64,000 nt of DNA from Paenibacillus plantarum (GTDB lineage Bacteria > Bacillota > Bacilli > Paenibacillales > NBRC-103111). The DNA lies in NCBI RefSeq assembly GCF_013141695.1, contig NZ_WHNY01000090.1, positions 87,823-151,822 of the forward strand. Direction: 5' to 3'. Below are positions 49,610-58,397 of the stretch, in pieces. The translations under genes and the position numbers were made by a program. Positions within the stretch are counted from its first letter, which is position 1; each line of letters begins with the position of its first letter. The notes beneath the pieces were generated by a model that saw nothing but the letters and a program-made list of their open reading frames with translations, did not search any database and had not been told where the DNA came from.

Positions 49610-51205
49610 CTACCAGCCAATCGCCAACCCATCACCACGCGGATCAGCCGCCCCACTCATGAAGCCTTGTTCATCAATGACAATGCCCTGCGCCTGCCCC
49701 ATAATGCCGTCCCACGACTTCACGGGCTCCACGCGATGTCCCCATTGCTTCAGTTTTGTATATACCTCAGGTTCAAGCCGATGCTCCAACTTCAGCGCAT
49801 CCCCGTCTTCCCCCCAAGTACGTCCATATACCCACCGTGGCAGTGAAATGGCTTCCTGAATCGATAAACCGTAATCCAATACCCCCGTGAGTATCGAAAG
49901 CTGCGTCTGCGGCTGCCCTTCTCCTCCTTGCGTGCCGAACAGCATATAAGGCTTCCCGGCCTTACTTACCATCGCGGGCATCAACGTATGGAACGATCTT
50001 TTGCGTGGTTCCAACACGTTCGCACAGGCAGGATCAAGTGAGAAGAAGGATCCCCGATTTTGCATAATAATGCCTGTATCGCCAGGAACGTAAGCTGCCC
50101 CGAAATCGAAATAGAGACTTTGGATAAAAGAAACCGAATTCCCCTCTTCATCTACAACAGCCGCATAAGCAGTGTCCTGACCGATCGCTGGCGAGAGATG
50201 CTCACTTACCTTCAATGGATTCGCCTGAATCTCATTCCAGAGCTCCTGCGCATACGATTTCGACAACAATCTTTCAAGCGGTATTTCTCTAAAATGTGGA
50301 TCCGTTAAATAGCGATCGCGGTCTTTGAACGCCTTCTTGATCACTTCCGACATCAGATGGTAAAAGTTTGCCGATGCTCTAGGCACAGCTGCCATATCGA
50401 TATGTTCTAACATATTCATCATCATGAGCGCTGTGAACCCTTGCGAGTTCGGCGGCATCTGATAAATGTCGTATCCACGATACGTCGTTGATAGGGGCTC
50501 CACCCATTCGCCAGCGAAGCTGCGGAAATCTTCTTCCTCCAGCAGCCCGCCATCCTGCTTCACGTTATCCACAATGGTCTGCATGAGCGAGCCTGTGTAG
50601 AACGCATCTCTTCCTTCTTGTTGAAGCAGTCGTAGCGTCCTCGCCATCTCCGGCTGAATCAACCGATCGCCTTCCTTCAGAAGCTCGCCATCTCGCATAT
50701 ACAAAGCACTAAGCTGCACAGAAGCCCGAATGAATGGCTCATCCTTGCGCATCCAGAACAGTAAGTTCCGCGAGATCGGGAACCCTTTTTCCGCATAACC
50801 AATGGCTGCATCCAATAGTTTCGCCCAAGGGAGCTTTCCGTGCTTTTCCCACACCTGCCACCAAGCATCCACCATACCCGGAACTGTTATTGCGCTTAAA
50901 ATGCCGCGCTGTGGAATCTGATTCATCCCTTGCTCTCTATAAAAATCAGGCGTCACCTTCGCAGCGGACTTCCCGCTTCCATTAAACCCGGTATAAGCAC
51001 CTGTTGCCGCCTCATGCATGAGGAAAAAAGCATCTCCCCCGAGCCCCGTCATATGCGGATATACGACACCTAGGGTCGCGCTAATGGCAATTGCTGCATC
51101 GAAGGCATTGCCGCCTTGCTGTAAAATCGCACTCCCCACGGAACTAGCCAAATAATGTGGCGTAGCAATCATGGCTCGCTCTGCTCGTGGCATGATGTTT
51201 AACAT
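49610..51205 (-). CDS. Gamma-glutamyltransferase-like Ntn hydrolase (YwrD type)
   Basis: A 531-aa GGT-family Ntn hydrolase. It begins ATPHYLASSVGSAILQQGGNAFDAAIA, with VYPHMTGLGGDAFFLMHEA (substrate region) and the autoprocessing site IGQDTAYAAVVDEEGNSVSFIQSL, where Thr345 would become the N-terminal nucleophile. It has no signal peptide, so it is cytosolic, unlike typical GGT; it resembles B. subtilis YwrD. Sits between pucG and pucA, in the run of purine-degradation genes, so it may act on an amide or ureido intermediate rather than glutathione. That role is inferred from context only. Confidence 0.86.
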   Translation of the reverse strand: MLNIMPRAERAMIATPHYLASSVGSAILQQGGNAFDAAIAISATLGVVYPHMTGLGGDAFFLMHEAATGAYTGFNGSGKSAAKVTPDFYREQGMNQIPQRGILSAITVPGMVDAWWQVWEKHGKLPWAKLLDAAIGYAEKGFPISRNLLFWMRKDEPFIRASVQLSALYMRDGELLKEGDRLIQPEMARTLRLLQQEGRDAFYTGSLMQTIVDNVKQDGGLLEEEDFRSFAGEWVEPLSTTYRGYDIYQMPPNSQGFTALMMMNMLEHIDMAAVPRASANFYHLMSEVIKKAFKDRDRYLTDPHFREIPLERLLSKSYAQELWNEIQANPLKVSEHLSPAIGQDTAYAAVVDEEGNSVSFIQSLYFDFGAAYVPGDTGIIMQNRGSFFSLDPACANVLEPRKRSFHTLMPAMVSKAGKPYMLFGTQGGEGQPQTQLSILTGVLDYGLSIQEAISLPRWVYGRTWGEDGDALKLEHRLEPEVYTKLKQWGHRVEPVKSWDGIMGQAQGIVIDEQGFMSGAADPRGDGLAIGW

Positions 51206-51207
51206 GA

Positions 51208-52443
51208 TTATTCCTCCTGTTCAAGAGCATATACCGCTAGTGCAGCTTGCAGCGCCTTCCCTACAGATATATCCACACCATACCAGTGAAGTGTTGCTTC
51301 TAGCGCCCCGAGGACATGAAGCACATTTTTCTGATTACAGCTAAAACCCATCGTACCAATGCGCCATATTTGTCCCTTCAATGGACCGAAGGAAGAGGCA
51401 ATTTCAATACCGAAGCTGTTCAGCAGCATCGATCGAACAGCTTCCCCATCAACCCCACTGGGAATACGTATACAGGTTACTACTGGCAGCTTACACACGG
51501 GATACCCGTATAACGTCAATCCCATCGCCTGCAAGCCGGCAACCAAAGCCGCTTCATGACGCTTATGGCGCAAGAATCGCTCTTCCAGTCCCTCCTGCAG
51601 CACAATGCGTAAACCCTCGCGCAGCGCATACAACATCGTCGTAGCCTCAGTATGGTGATTTAACCGCTTTGGACTCCAGTAATCCTGCAGCATGCCGAGA
51701 TCGAAATAATTACTCGCCACAGCTTTTATCGAGGAAATAGGAGATCCTTTCTCCCGCAGTCCTCGTTCAATCGTTTTACGGCGCATAACCTTCGCTTCAA
51801 CTCGATCGTTATACGTAATCGGTGACATGCCTGATGGAACGGATAAACATTTTTGCGTGCCGCCAATCACCGCATCCAGCAGCCATTCGTCGGTTTTCAC
51901 GGGAACTCCACCAATGGTGGCTACAGCATCTACGACTAGAAGAGCATCCACTTCTCGGCAAGCTGCCCCTATCCCATCAAACTTTTGAATACAGCCTGTC
52001 GACGTCTCACCGTGAACCATCGCCACGATCGTCGGCTTCTCCCGCTCGATAGCTGTAATGATATCAATGGGATCGAATACTGCTCCCCATTCCTGCTCAA
52101 TAATTGCCACTTCAGCCCCACATCGCTCGGCAATTTCTACCAGTAAATTCCCAAATCGTCCGTAGATCGGAACGAGCACTTTATCTCCAGGCTCAATGAT
52201 GCTGACCAGCACGGCCTCTATACCTGAACGGGACGTCCCATCAATCGGAAACGCCCATTGATTATTCGTTTGAAATACGTCTCGAAGCATCTCCATCGTT
52301 TCATTCATAAGCTCGGTAAACTCAGGATCGAACTGCCCCAGAATGGGATACGACATCGCGCGCAGCACCCTAGGGTCAACCTCGACTGGACCTGGGGTCA
52401 TGATCGTTCGAAGGGATGGTGATAAGTCTTTATAGGTTTTCAT
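51208..52443 (-). CDS. pucG: (S)-ureidoglycine--glyoxylate aminotransferase (PucG)
   Basis: A 411-aa class V PLP aminotransferase. The N-terminus reads LRTIMTPGPVEVDPRVLRAMSYPILGQFDPEF, with GTSRSGIEAVLVSIIEPGDKVLVPIYGRFGNLLVEIAE and the PLP Lys in VIGGTQKCLSVPSGMSPI. It moves the amino group of ureidoglycine onto glyoxylate to make glycine, as in B. subtilis PucG (416 aa). The start MKTYKDL was set by GGGGGA and overlaps allantoate hydrolase by 14 bp; an in-frame upstream extension has no ribosome binding site. Confidence 0.9.
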   Translation of the reverse strand: MKTYKDLSPSLRTIMTPGPVEVDPRVLRAMSYPILGQFDPEFTELMNETMEMLRDVFQTNNQWAFPIDGTSRSGIEAVLVSIIEPGDKVLVPIYGRFGNLLVEIAERCGAEVAIIEQEWGAVFDPIDIITAIEREKPTIVAMVHGETSTGCIQKFDGIGAACREVDALLVVDAVATIGGVPVKTDEWLLDAVIGGTQKCLSVPSGMSPITYNDRVEAKVMRRKTIERGLREKGSPISSIKAVASNYFDLGMLQDYWSPKRLNHHTEATTMLYALREGLRIVLQEGLEERFLRHKRHEAALVAGLQAMGLTLYGYPVCKLPVVTCIRIPSGVDGEAVRSMLLNSFGIEIASSFGPLKGQIWRIGTMGFSCNQKNVLHVLGALEATLHWYGVDISVGKALQAALAVYALEQEE

Positions 52444-53722
52444 CTGCTTTTCCCCCGTAGCCGTATTGATATAACACATGAACGAGTGTCTGAAAACCGA
52501 CAATAAGATCATCCGGCTTCGTGAACTCGTTGGGATTATGACTGATGCCTGCCCGGCTTGGAACAAAAATCATGGCCGACGGACAGATCGGTCCGAATAA
52601 CTGAGCATCATGTCCCGCCCCGCTTGGCATCTGAATATGCTCGTAGCCATAGAAGTCGCAGGCAGCCTCAATTTCTGCCGATATCCCGCTATCCATGGCC
52701 ACTGGTAAGGCATTTAGATGTTCCACTGTATCTATATAAAGTTCTCTTCGCACGGCGATTTCCACAAACCGCGATATCAGTTCCGCACGAAAATCCTCAA
52801 TCTTTCGCTTGTCAGTATGCCTAATATCTAACGTAAATTCGACCTCACCGGGCACCACGTTCGATGTTCCACGCTTCACTTCTAAGCGCCCTACGGTGGC
52901 TACCAAAGGTTCACCCTCCGCAAGTGCCATCTTCTCTGTCAGCGCGACCATTTCGGCGGCGGCAGCCAGCGCATCTTTGCGCATTGTCATTGGCGTCGTT
53001 CCCGCATGATTGGGTATCCCTGTAACGACGACAGTCATTCGAATTTGGCCAACAATAGCTGTAACCACACCAATTTGCTTCTCTTTAAACTCAAGGACTG
53101 CGCCTTGCTCGATATGAATTTCAATATATCCGCCTATATCATTACGTTTTGCTGGATGGAGTTGTCCCTGATCAATATCAAAGCCCGCTCGCTCCATCGC
53201 TTCGAGTAACGTCACACCCTCTGGATCAGCAAGGCCTGCGCCTTCAGCTAAGGAAAGTACCCCTGTCACATGACCGGAGCCCCAATATGCTAATGGAAAC
53301 CGACTCCCCTCTTCCTCGCAAAAGGAAACCATCTCCAAGGTCCGTTTCGGTGCTCCGTACACGGCCTTCAAATAGCCAAGCGCCATCATCGATGCGATGA
53401 CGCCGTAGGCTCCATCGTATTTCCCACCGTTTTTGACCGTATCAATATGTGAACCTGTCAGCATCGGTTTTAACGATGGGTCCGAGCCTTGCAATTTGCC
53501 GTACACATTGCCGATTTCATCGAAGTCTGCCTTAAGCCCCATGCTTTGCATATTGTCTATCAGTGCTAATTGCGCCTTAAGCCAAGGCTCCGCATACAAA
53601 AGTCGAGTCACGCCGCCTTCCGGATCGGCGCCGAAGGTCGCCAACCACTCCAAAGCTAGCAGCATACGCTCCCCGTATTGAGCTAGCAATTCTTCCTGTG
53701 GGTGCCCTTTCATTTTAGCCAT
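52430..53722 (-). CDS. pucF: Allantoate amidohydrolase/deiminase (PucF)
   Basis: A 430-aa M20-like amidohydrolase converting allantoate to ureidoglycine. Metal-site motifs: TGSHIDTVKNGGKYDGAYGV (His and Asp), FCEEEGSRFPLAYWGSGHV (Glu pair), HIEQGAVLEFKEKQIGVV, HAGTTPMTMRKDAL, and HNPNEFTKPDDLI near the end. Starts 8 bp inside the end of allantoinase, with GGAGGCGGG upstream. Full length. Neighbours (pucH, pucG, pucL) confirm the pathway step. Confidence 0.92.
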   Translation of the reverse strand: MAKMKGHPQEELLAQYGERMLLALEWLATFGADPEGGVTRLLYAEPWLKAQLALIDNMQSMGLKADFDEIGNVYGKLQGSDPSLKPMLTGSHIDTVKNGGKYDGAYGVIASMMALGYLKAVYGAPKRTLEMVSFCEEEGSRFPLAYWGSGHVTGVLSLAEGAGLADPEGVTLLEAMERAGFDIDQGQLHPAKRNDIGGYIEIHIEQGAVLEFKEKQIGVVTAIVGQIRMTVVVTGIPNHAGTTPMTMRKDALAAAAEMVALTEKMALAEGEPLVATVGRLEVKRGTSNVVPGEVEFTLDIRHTDKRKIEDFRAELISRFVEIAVRRELYIDTVEHLNALPVAMDSGISAEIEAACDFYGYEHIQMPSGAGHDAQLFGPICPSAMIFVPSRAGISHNPNEFTKPDDLIVGFQTLVHVLYQYGYGGKADENL

Positions 53723-55106
53723 CTAGCCCGCCTCCGATCGATGCACTGTGACGCAACCAAGTTCCCTCTAACGATGCTCCAACACCCACGCCTCTTTCGT
53801 ACACCTTTACACCCCTCAGGAAAGTCGCCTTCACGCTGCAGTTGAACGTTTTGCCCACATATGGACTTTGCTTATGACGATAGAGCAAGTCGCTCTCTTG
53901 CAGCGTATAGCTCCCTGCCAAATCCACCAAAGCTAGATCCGCGTCGGCCCCTATGGCGATTTCCCCCTTGCGAGGATATAAGCCAAAGCGCTTAGCCGGC
54001 TCTAGCGCTAGCATACGAGCGAGCTCCGGAAGAGGAACGCCTCTGCGGAGATGGCCCTCGTGCAACATGAGCTCAAGCGAGCTTTGCGCCCCTGAAATGC
54101 CGCCCCACGCTTCGAAGAAGTCCCCTTGCTTCATGTGCTTCGGTGAAGGGGAGTGATCCGAGGCGATGATGTCGAACCGACCTGCTTTCAGCTCCGCCCA
54201 CAAACGAGCTTGATCTTCCGCCGTGCGGATCGGTGGCGCACATTTGGCAAGGGGTCCGAGGCGCTCAACCTCCACGTCCGTTAGCGCCAAATAGTGCGGG
54301 CACGTTTCCACGGTAACATCCAAACCTTCTACCTTCGCCTCTGTGATTATCTGTACGGCTTCGGCAGAGGAGATATGTACGAAATGCAGCTTACAGCCTG
54401 TCTGCTTCGCATAGCCCAATGCACGGTTCACAGCTTCCACTTCAGCGGCAATCGGCCTTGTCGCGATGAAATCCAATGCGCTGCGCTTGCCTGCTCGGGC
54501 AGCCTCCGCAGCGAGCTTGGAGACGATTTCCTCGCTCTCAGCATGAAGAGCGAGCACCAAGCCTAAGCGTGCAATTTCCTTCATGCCGTTAACTAACGTC
54601 TCATCATCCACTTCCGTGAAAATATCTTCTCCTTCTCCACCCGGGCAGGACATGAAGGCTTTGAAACCTATTACGCCAGCTTGTGCCAGCCCTTCAAGCT
54701 CGTTGATATTGCCGGGAACAAGACCGCCCCAGAGGGCATAATCAACATGGGATTGCCCTTCAGCTGCGTCCAACTTCAGCTCTAAGGCACTAAGCCGAAC
54801 GGTAGGCGGAACACCATTGAGCGGCATATCAATGTACGTTGTGCATCCGCCAGCAGCTAGCGATGCAGAACCTGTGACGAACCCCTCCCAATGACCAAGA
54901 GAGGGTTCATTGAAATGAACATGCGCATCAATCATACCCGGCAGGATCGTTAAGCCTTCTGCGTCATAAACAGGTGTTTGCTCCGAGACAACGAGGTTTT
55001 CGCCTAATGCTGCAATTTTGCCATTCCGTATACCGATATCTAGCTGTCGACACTCATCTTGCAGGACCACAGTCCCTTTGCGAATGATAAGATCCAATCG
55101 ATTCAT
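53715..55106 (-). CDS. pucH: Allantoinase (PucH)
   Basis: A 463-aa cyclic amidohydrolase opening allantoin to allantoate. Motifs: LTILPGMIDAHVHFNEPSLGHWEGF (HxH metal ligands), AGVIGFKAFMSCPGGEGED (carboxylated Lys), ALHAESEE, LHFVHISSAEAVQ and DIIASDHSPSPKHMKQGDF (Asp). The start MNRLDLII has GAGGGAGGG about 9 nt upstream; a longer frame adds 12 residues and lacks that spacing. Follows uraH by 56 bp. Confidence 0.93.
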   Translation of the reverse strand: MNRLDLIIRKGTVVLQDECRQLDIGIRNGKIAALGENLVVSEQTPVYDAEGLTILPGMIDAHVHFNEPSLGHWEGFVTGSASLAAGGCTTYIDMPLNGVPPTVRLSALELKLDAAEGQSHVDYALWGGLVPGNINELEGLAQAGVIGFKAFMSCPGGEGEDIFTEVDDETLVNGMKEIARLGLVLALHAESEEIVSKLAAEAARAGKRSALDFIATRPIAAEVEAVNRALGYAKQTGCKLHFVHISSAEAVQIITEAKVEGLDVTVETCPHYLALTDVEVERLGPLAKCAPPIRTAEDQARLWAELKAGRFDIIASDHSPSPKHMKQGDFFEAWGGISGAQSSLELMLHEGHLRRGVPLPELARMLALEPAKRFGLYPRKGEIAIGADADLALVDLAGSYTLQESDLLYRHKQSPYVGKTFNCSVKATFLRGVKVYERGVGVGASLEGTWLRHSASIGGGLDG

Positions 55107-55162
55107 CCTACGAAACCCTCCCTCGAAGCTCTCTCTATTCAATTAACGCTGACTTCTTTGCA

Positions 55163-55519
55163 TTAACTCCCGCGATACGTGTTATACCCCCACGGTGCAA
55201 TTAATAAGGGGACGTGATAGTGGGAAGCGTTATTGGCAACACCGAAACGAATCGGTACTTGATCTAGAAATGCAGGCTCTGGAAGCTCCACGCCCTTCCC
55301 TCTGAAGTAGTCACCTACATGGAAGAGAAGTTCATACGTCCCTATTGTAAAATCATCCCCACTTAGCATCGGCCCTGGCAGTCTGCCATCTGTATTCGTA
55401 GCATCCGAACGCAGCAGTTCTGCCACGCCTCCTTCAAGACGATACAAGTCGATCCTCACACCGACAGCCGGTCGGCCGCTGCTTACATCCAGTATGTGCG
55501 AAGTGATTCCTACACTCAT
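55163..55519 (-). CDS. pucM: 5-hydroxyisourate hydrolase (transthyretin-like)
   Basis: A 118-aa homotetramer-type enzyme hydrolysing HIU, the urate oxidase product, to OHCU. Signature: GITSHILDVSSGRPAVGVRIDLYRLEGG at the N-terminus (active-site His) and the terminal YRGS. Overlaps pucL by 4 bp (ATGA), so the two steps flanking HIU are coupled in expression. Confidence 0.94.
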   Translation of the reverse strand: MSVGITSHILDVSSGRPAVGVRIDLYRLEGGVAELLRSDATNTDGRLPGPMLSGDDFTIGTYELLFHVGDYFRGKGVELPEPAFLDQVPIRFGVANNASHYHVPLLIAPWGYNTYRGS

Positions 55520-56985
55520 AGGCCCTCCAGATCACGCTTTGTCATCGAAAAGCCTTGGAAACCATAAGGTGGTCTAGGCTCTGTAAACACTTTGCCTTCC
55601 CCAACAGAAACTTCCTCTAGAATCGTTTCCCATGTCCGATTGTTAGACTCGAAGCGAATTTCTTTCAACTGCGGGAAGCGCAGGAACGAACGTTGTCCGA
55701 TACGGTAGATGAGGTTTTGGATCGATGGCGAATGCTGCTCATGGAATACGGTATGCGCAATATCATAAATTTGCTCTGCGGCAACGTAGCGTCCTAGATC
55801 GGCATCGAAAGCGTCTTCCGCTGATTCATAGCTCCATGCGATGTCTAGGAATATAAACAGAGGGCGATCCGACGACTCAGGCAGTGTTGTGTACTCATCA
55901 CGAACGAAACCGGCGAACGAGCTTCCCTTGACTTTGACTAGTTTAAGATCGGCTATGCCAGCAGAGTGATCTGCGAGGACGATATCGTCTGCAACCCGAA
56001 CGAGTTCCACAAATGCGGTTGGGTGTTCATTTTGTGAATAGCGATACACCAAATTTCCTACTTCGAAGCCATTTGAACCTGGTACCGGCAACGTTTCAAA
56101 TGCCACCTGATCGGCACTCATTTTAATCCCCGTCATCCATGGATACTTCTCTAGGAAGAGGCGGCTAACGAAAGCTAGAAACCCTTCTGCCGTAGACCCT
56201 TCATACTCGCCTGCTTTACGCAGGATGAAGTTCTTCATCGAATCTGTCGCCACAACGTTGGTGTTATCCCCCTCGCTGAACGATGTGAACAGCTTCTCGC
56301 CGCTCACCGATACCTTGATATTCATACCGAACAACACATTATCTCGCCCTGTGAAACCCGATTCCGGAATCAGTGTGATATTCGTGAGCGGCTTGGCATA
56401 GGAACGATAGACCCAAACATCACCTTTCCCGTAGTACATGATTCTCTCTGCGCCTTTTGCTTGTTCCATCGCTTTCTCCTCCGTTTCATTCATCACGATA
56501 TCTGCCAGGCGAAATCGCCCAATCTTACAAACCTCTTGTAGTGCCATAAGCAGCTCCACTTCTGGAGTTCCTTGTATACGATGACTTAACGCCTCGCGTA
56601 TCGTATCCTTGGTCTGACCCTTCACCGCCATGATAAAAGGGAACTCGAATCGGTCCGTGTACTGTTTATTCAAAGAAAGAAACTGTTCGTATTCTTCAGG
56701 GGTTATCTGGTTGAGACCCACACCTGACTGCTCCTGAACCGAGTGCTCGGTCATCCGGACACGTGTACCCAGATCGGGATGAGCCCGAAGCAGCGCCAGC
56801 TGCTCTTCACGACTCGCTCGCTCTACCTCTTGTTCAAGGGCACTCATCATCTCCTGGATTTCAGCGAATGGCCGAGATCCTTCAGCCCGTTCTGCCACCC
56901 AAGGCGAGTGTTCAAACAGCGGACCAAACGCTGCAAGGAATGCTTCTTGACTCATGTCATTGACTTGCTTCCGTGTGATCTTCAT
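55516..56985 (-). CDS. pucL: OHCU decarboxylase - urate oxidase fusion (PucL)
   Basis: A 489-aa bifunctional enzyme (B. subtilis PucL 494). Residues 1-165 are OHCU decarboxylase (MSQEAFLAAFGPLFEHSPWVAE, LLRAHPDLGTRVRM, YEQFLSLNKQYTDRFEFPFIMAVKG). About 180-489 is urate oxidase (IMYYGKGDVWVYRS, VVATDSMKNFILRKA, KYPWMTGIKMSADQVAFE, LRFPQLKEIRFESNNRTWETI). It catalyses urate to HIU and OHCU to S-allantoin, steps 1 and 3, with PucM doing step 2. First gene of the puc operon. GAGGTG precedes the ATG, and a promoter and inverted repeat lie upstream. Confidence 0.94.
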   Translation of the reverse strand: MKITRKQVNDMSQEAFLAAFGPLFEHSPWVAERAEGSRPFAEIQEMMSALEQEVERASREEQLALLRAHPDLGTRVRMTEHSVQEQSGVGLNQITPEEYEQFLSLNKQYTDRFEFPFIMAVKGQTKDTIREALSHRIQGTPEVELLMALQEVCKIGRFRLADIVMNETEEKAMEQAKGAERIMYYGKGDVWVYRSYAKPLTNITLIPESGFTGRDNVLFGMNIKVSVSGEKLFTSFSEGDNTNVVATDSMKNFILRKAGEYEGSTAEGFLAFVSRLFLEKYPWMTGIKMSADQVAFETLPVPGSNGFEVGNLVYRYSQNEHPTAFVELVRVADDIVLADHSAGIADLKLVKVKGSSFAGFVRDEYTTLPESSDRPLFIFLDIAWSYESAEDAFDADLGRYVAAEQIYDIAHTVFHEQHSPSIQNLIYRIGQRSFLRFPQLKEIRFESNNRTWETILEEVSVGEGKVFTEPRPPYGFQGFSMTKRDLEGL

Positions 56986-57044
56986 AACCCCGACACCTCG
57001 ATTTCTGCCTTAAATGCCATGCATTCTCTTCCAAGATTTGTTTC

Positions 57045-57073
57045 ATTGTAATTGCGCTATCCCTATGGGTCAA
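57045..57073 (-). promoter_or_regulatory. SigA-type promoter of pucL operon
   Basis: TTGACC, 17-bp spacer, TACAAT on the minus strand, about 60 bp before pucL. Leader is short. Confidence 0.75.
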
Positions 57074-57078
57074 TTTAT

Positions 57079-57103
57079 ATGAAAGAAGTTTGTAATCTTT
57101 CAT
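57079..57103. promoter_or_regulatory. Candidate operator ATGAAAGA-N9-TCTTTCAT
   Basis: Perfect 8-bp arms with a 9-nt spacer, 5 bp upstream of the pucL -35. Position fits an activator. Not the PucR box as I know it. Confidence 0.5.
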
Positions 57104-57521
57104 AACATCGTTAACTTTTTTTGTATTTTTGCTAAAATAGGCGGGCGGCGGGGCATCTCTGCCCATCGGACGTATCCATGTGCTTCTTCAGGCAATCTCA
57201 TTACGCCATCTTCACGATCTCTATATCTAAACCTCACCACTCCACATTACCTCCCCCCAACAACTCTCCTTCACTTCATTCACTTCAACTCACACGTCAC
57301 TCCATTCCACTATTACGCCACATCAACAGCTCAACAACTCAGCAGCCCCCATCACATCAACCCTTCATCAATTCCATCACTTCATCTCTCCACCCCTCCA
57401 CATTTCCTCCCCTCCAACTCTCTATCCCCCACATCTCCACACCACCACAACTCCCCCCCACAAATCCCGTCCCGCCTACCTATAACGCTATCAAACAAGC
57501 ATCGAGGTACCTGTCAAAGTC

Positions 57522-57711
57522 TTTAACTGTATAAACTACAGTTATTTTCAGAGAATTTGATGATTTTTCCAGAATAGCTGTAAAAACTGCAGGTAATTTC
57601 ATTGGATTTTGAAGAAACGGACTAATTGGTTAAATTTAACTGTAGAAAATACATTTAATCCATCCTATTCGTGATATTGAGCTAAATTAGATGGAGAAAA
57701 TCCAGTTATAT
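57522..57711. repeat. Four-unit interspersed repeat, locus B
   Basis: Units of the form TAACTG-N-CAGTTA begin (core) at 57524, 57575, 57637 and 57688, so spacings are 51, 62, 51, the same as locus A. Units 1 to 4 differ in bases but keep palindromic arms. It lies just past the guaD terminator. Confidence 0.8.
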
Positions 57712-57775
57712 CAGAAACCCGAGGCGTTTCCTGAGACTTGGCGAGCTTGAAGCCAACCCAAACTCCAACCCACGC

Positions 57776-57814
57776 AAAAAAAGCCACCAGGACAACAAAC
57801 ATCCTGATGGCTTC
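57776..57814 (-). terminator. Terminator behind guaD
   Basis: On the minus strand AAGCCATCAGGA pairs with TCCTGGTGGCTT, followed by T7. It begins 7 bp after guaD. Confidence 0.88.
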
Positions 57815-57820
57815 CCTATT

Positions 57821-58306
57821 TCAATCCCAGTACCCGTCATGCGCAGCGACTGCCGCTTCCACAACCTCAGGAACAGGACCGATCACCTGGATCGGCTTGT
57901 TCCCTCTAGCAAAAACCTCACGACAAGGCAGCATCAACGTCGGATTCTGCTCATTGTCCCCCGTCAGCCCCGCAAGCATCGCTTCCGACATGCCGAAGAT
58001 GACGCGTCCCACGTTGCCCCAATAAATCGCTCCCGCGCACATAGCGCACGGCTCTGTTGAGGTGTACAGCGTACACGCCCACAGCTCTTCCTTGCTATAT
58101 CGCTTGGAAGCTACCTCCATGAGCATCGTTTCCGCGTGCCCCGTGCAATTCGATTCAGTAATTTCAACATTGCCATGTTCCAGCAAAATCTCGCCATCTG
58201 GCCCAACGAGCAATGAACCAAATGGCGTATTGCCAGCTTCTCTAGCCTGCACAGAAAGCTCTACACATCTTTTTAAATATGGAATATGAACCTCAAATTC
58301 ACTCAT
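57821..58306 (-). CDS. guaD: Guanine deaminase (cytidine-deaminase fold)
   Basis: A 161-aa zinc deaminase of the GuaD type (B. subtilis 156 aa), converting guanine to xanthine. Zinc site: GHAETMLMEVA (His with catalytic Glu) and TSTEPCAMCAGAIYW (two Cys), with NVGRVIFGMSEAM after. Ends in AAHDGYWD, typical for GuaD. Last gene of the nup operon, 91 bp after the second permease gene, so guanine uptake and deamination are linked to xanthine dehydrogenase. Confidence 0.92.
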   Translation of the reverse strand: MSEFEVHIPYLKRCVELSVQAREAGNTPFGSLLVGPDGEILLEHGNVEITESNCTGHAETMLMEVASKRYSKEELWACTLYTSTEPCAMCAGAIYWGNVGRVIFGMSEAMLAGLTGDNEQNPTLMLPCREVFARGNKPIQVIGPVPEVVEAAVAAHDGYWD

Positions 58307-58397
58307 CTTTTGCCCTCCTAGTTTTTCTCACTATTCCTCCTGATTTCCTCCTGTTTTCCCCCTGCTCCCCAATCTCATCCCATCTACTTCCCATAAA

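Larger units (their letters stand above)
56986..57820. other. Intergenic region with pucL promoter, G-poor tract and repeat element (locus B)
   Basis: 835 bp without a gene. From left: pucL promoter and palindrome (57045-57103), a C-rich tract with only seven G in 57241-57480, the four-unit repeat element (57522-57711) and the guaD terminator. The plus-strand 118-codon frame through the G-poor tract is low-complexity and was not accepted as a gene. Confidence 0.85.

Noticed and set aside
57178..57534. 118-codon plus-strand frame
   Set aside because: It is Ser/Pro/Thr/His/Leu low-complexity caused by the G-poor tract, has no ribosome binding site and runs into the repeat element.
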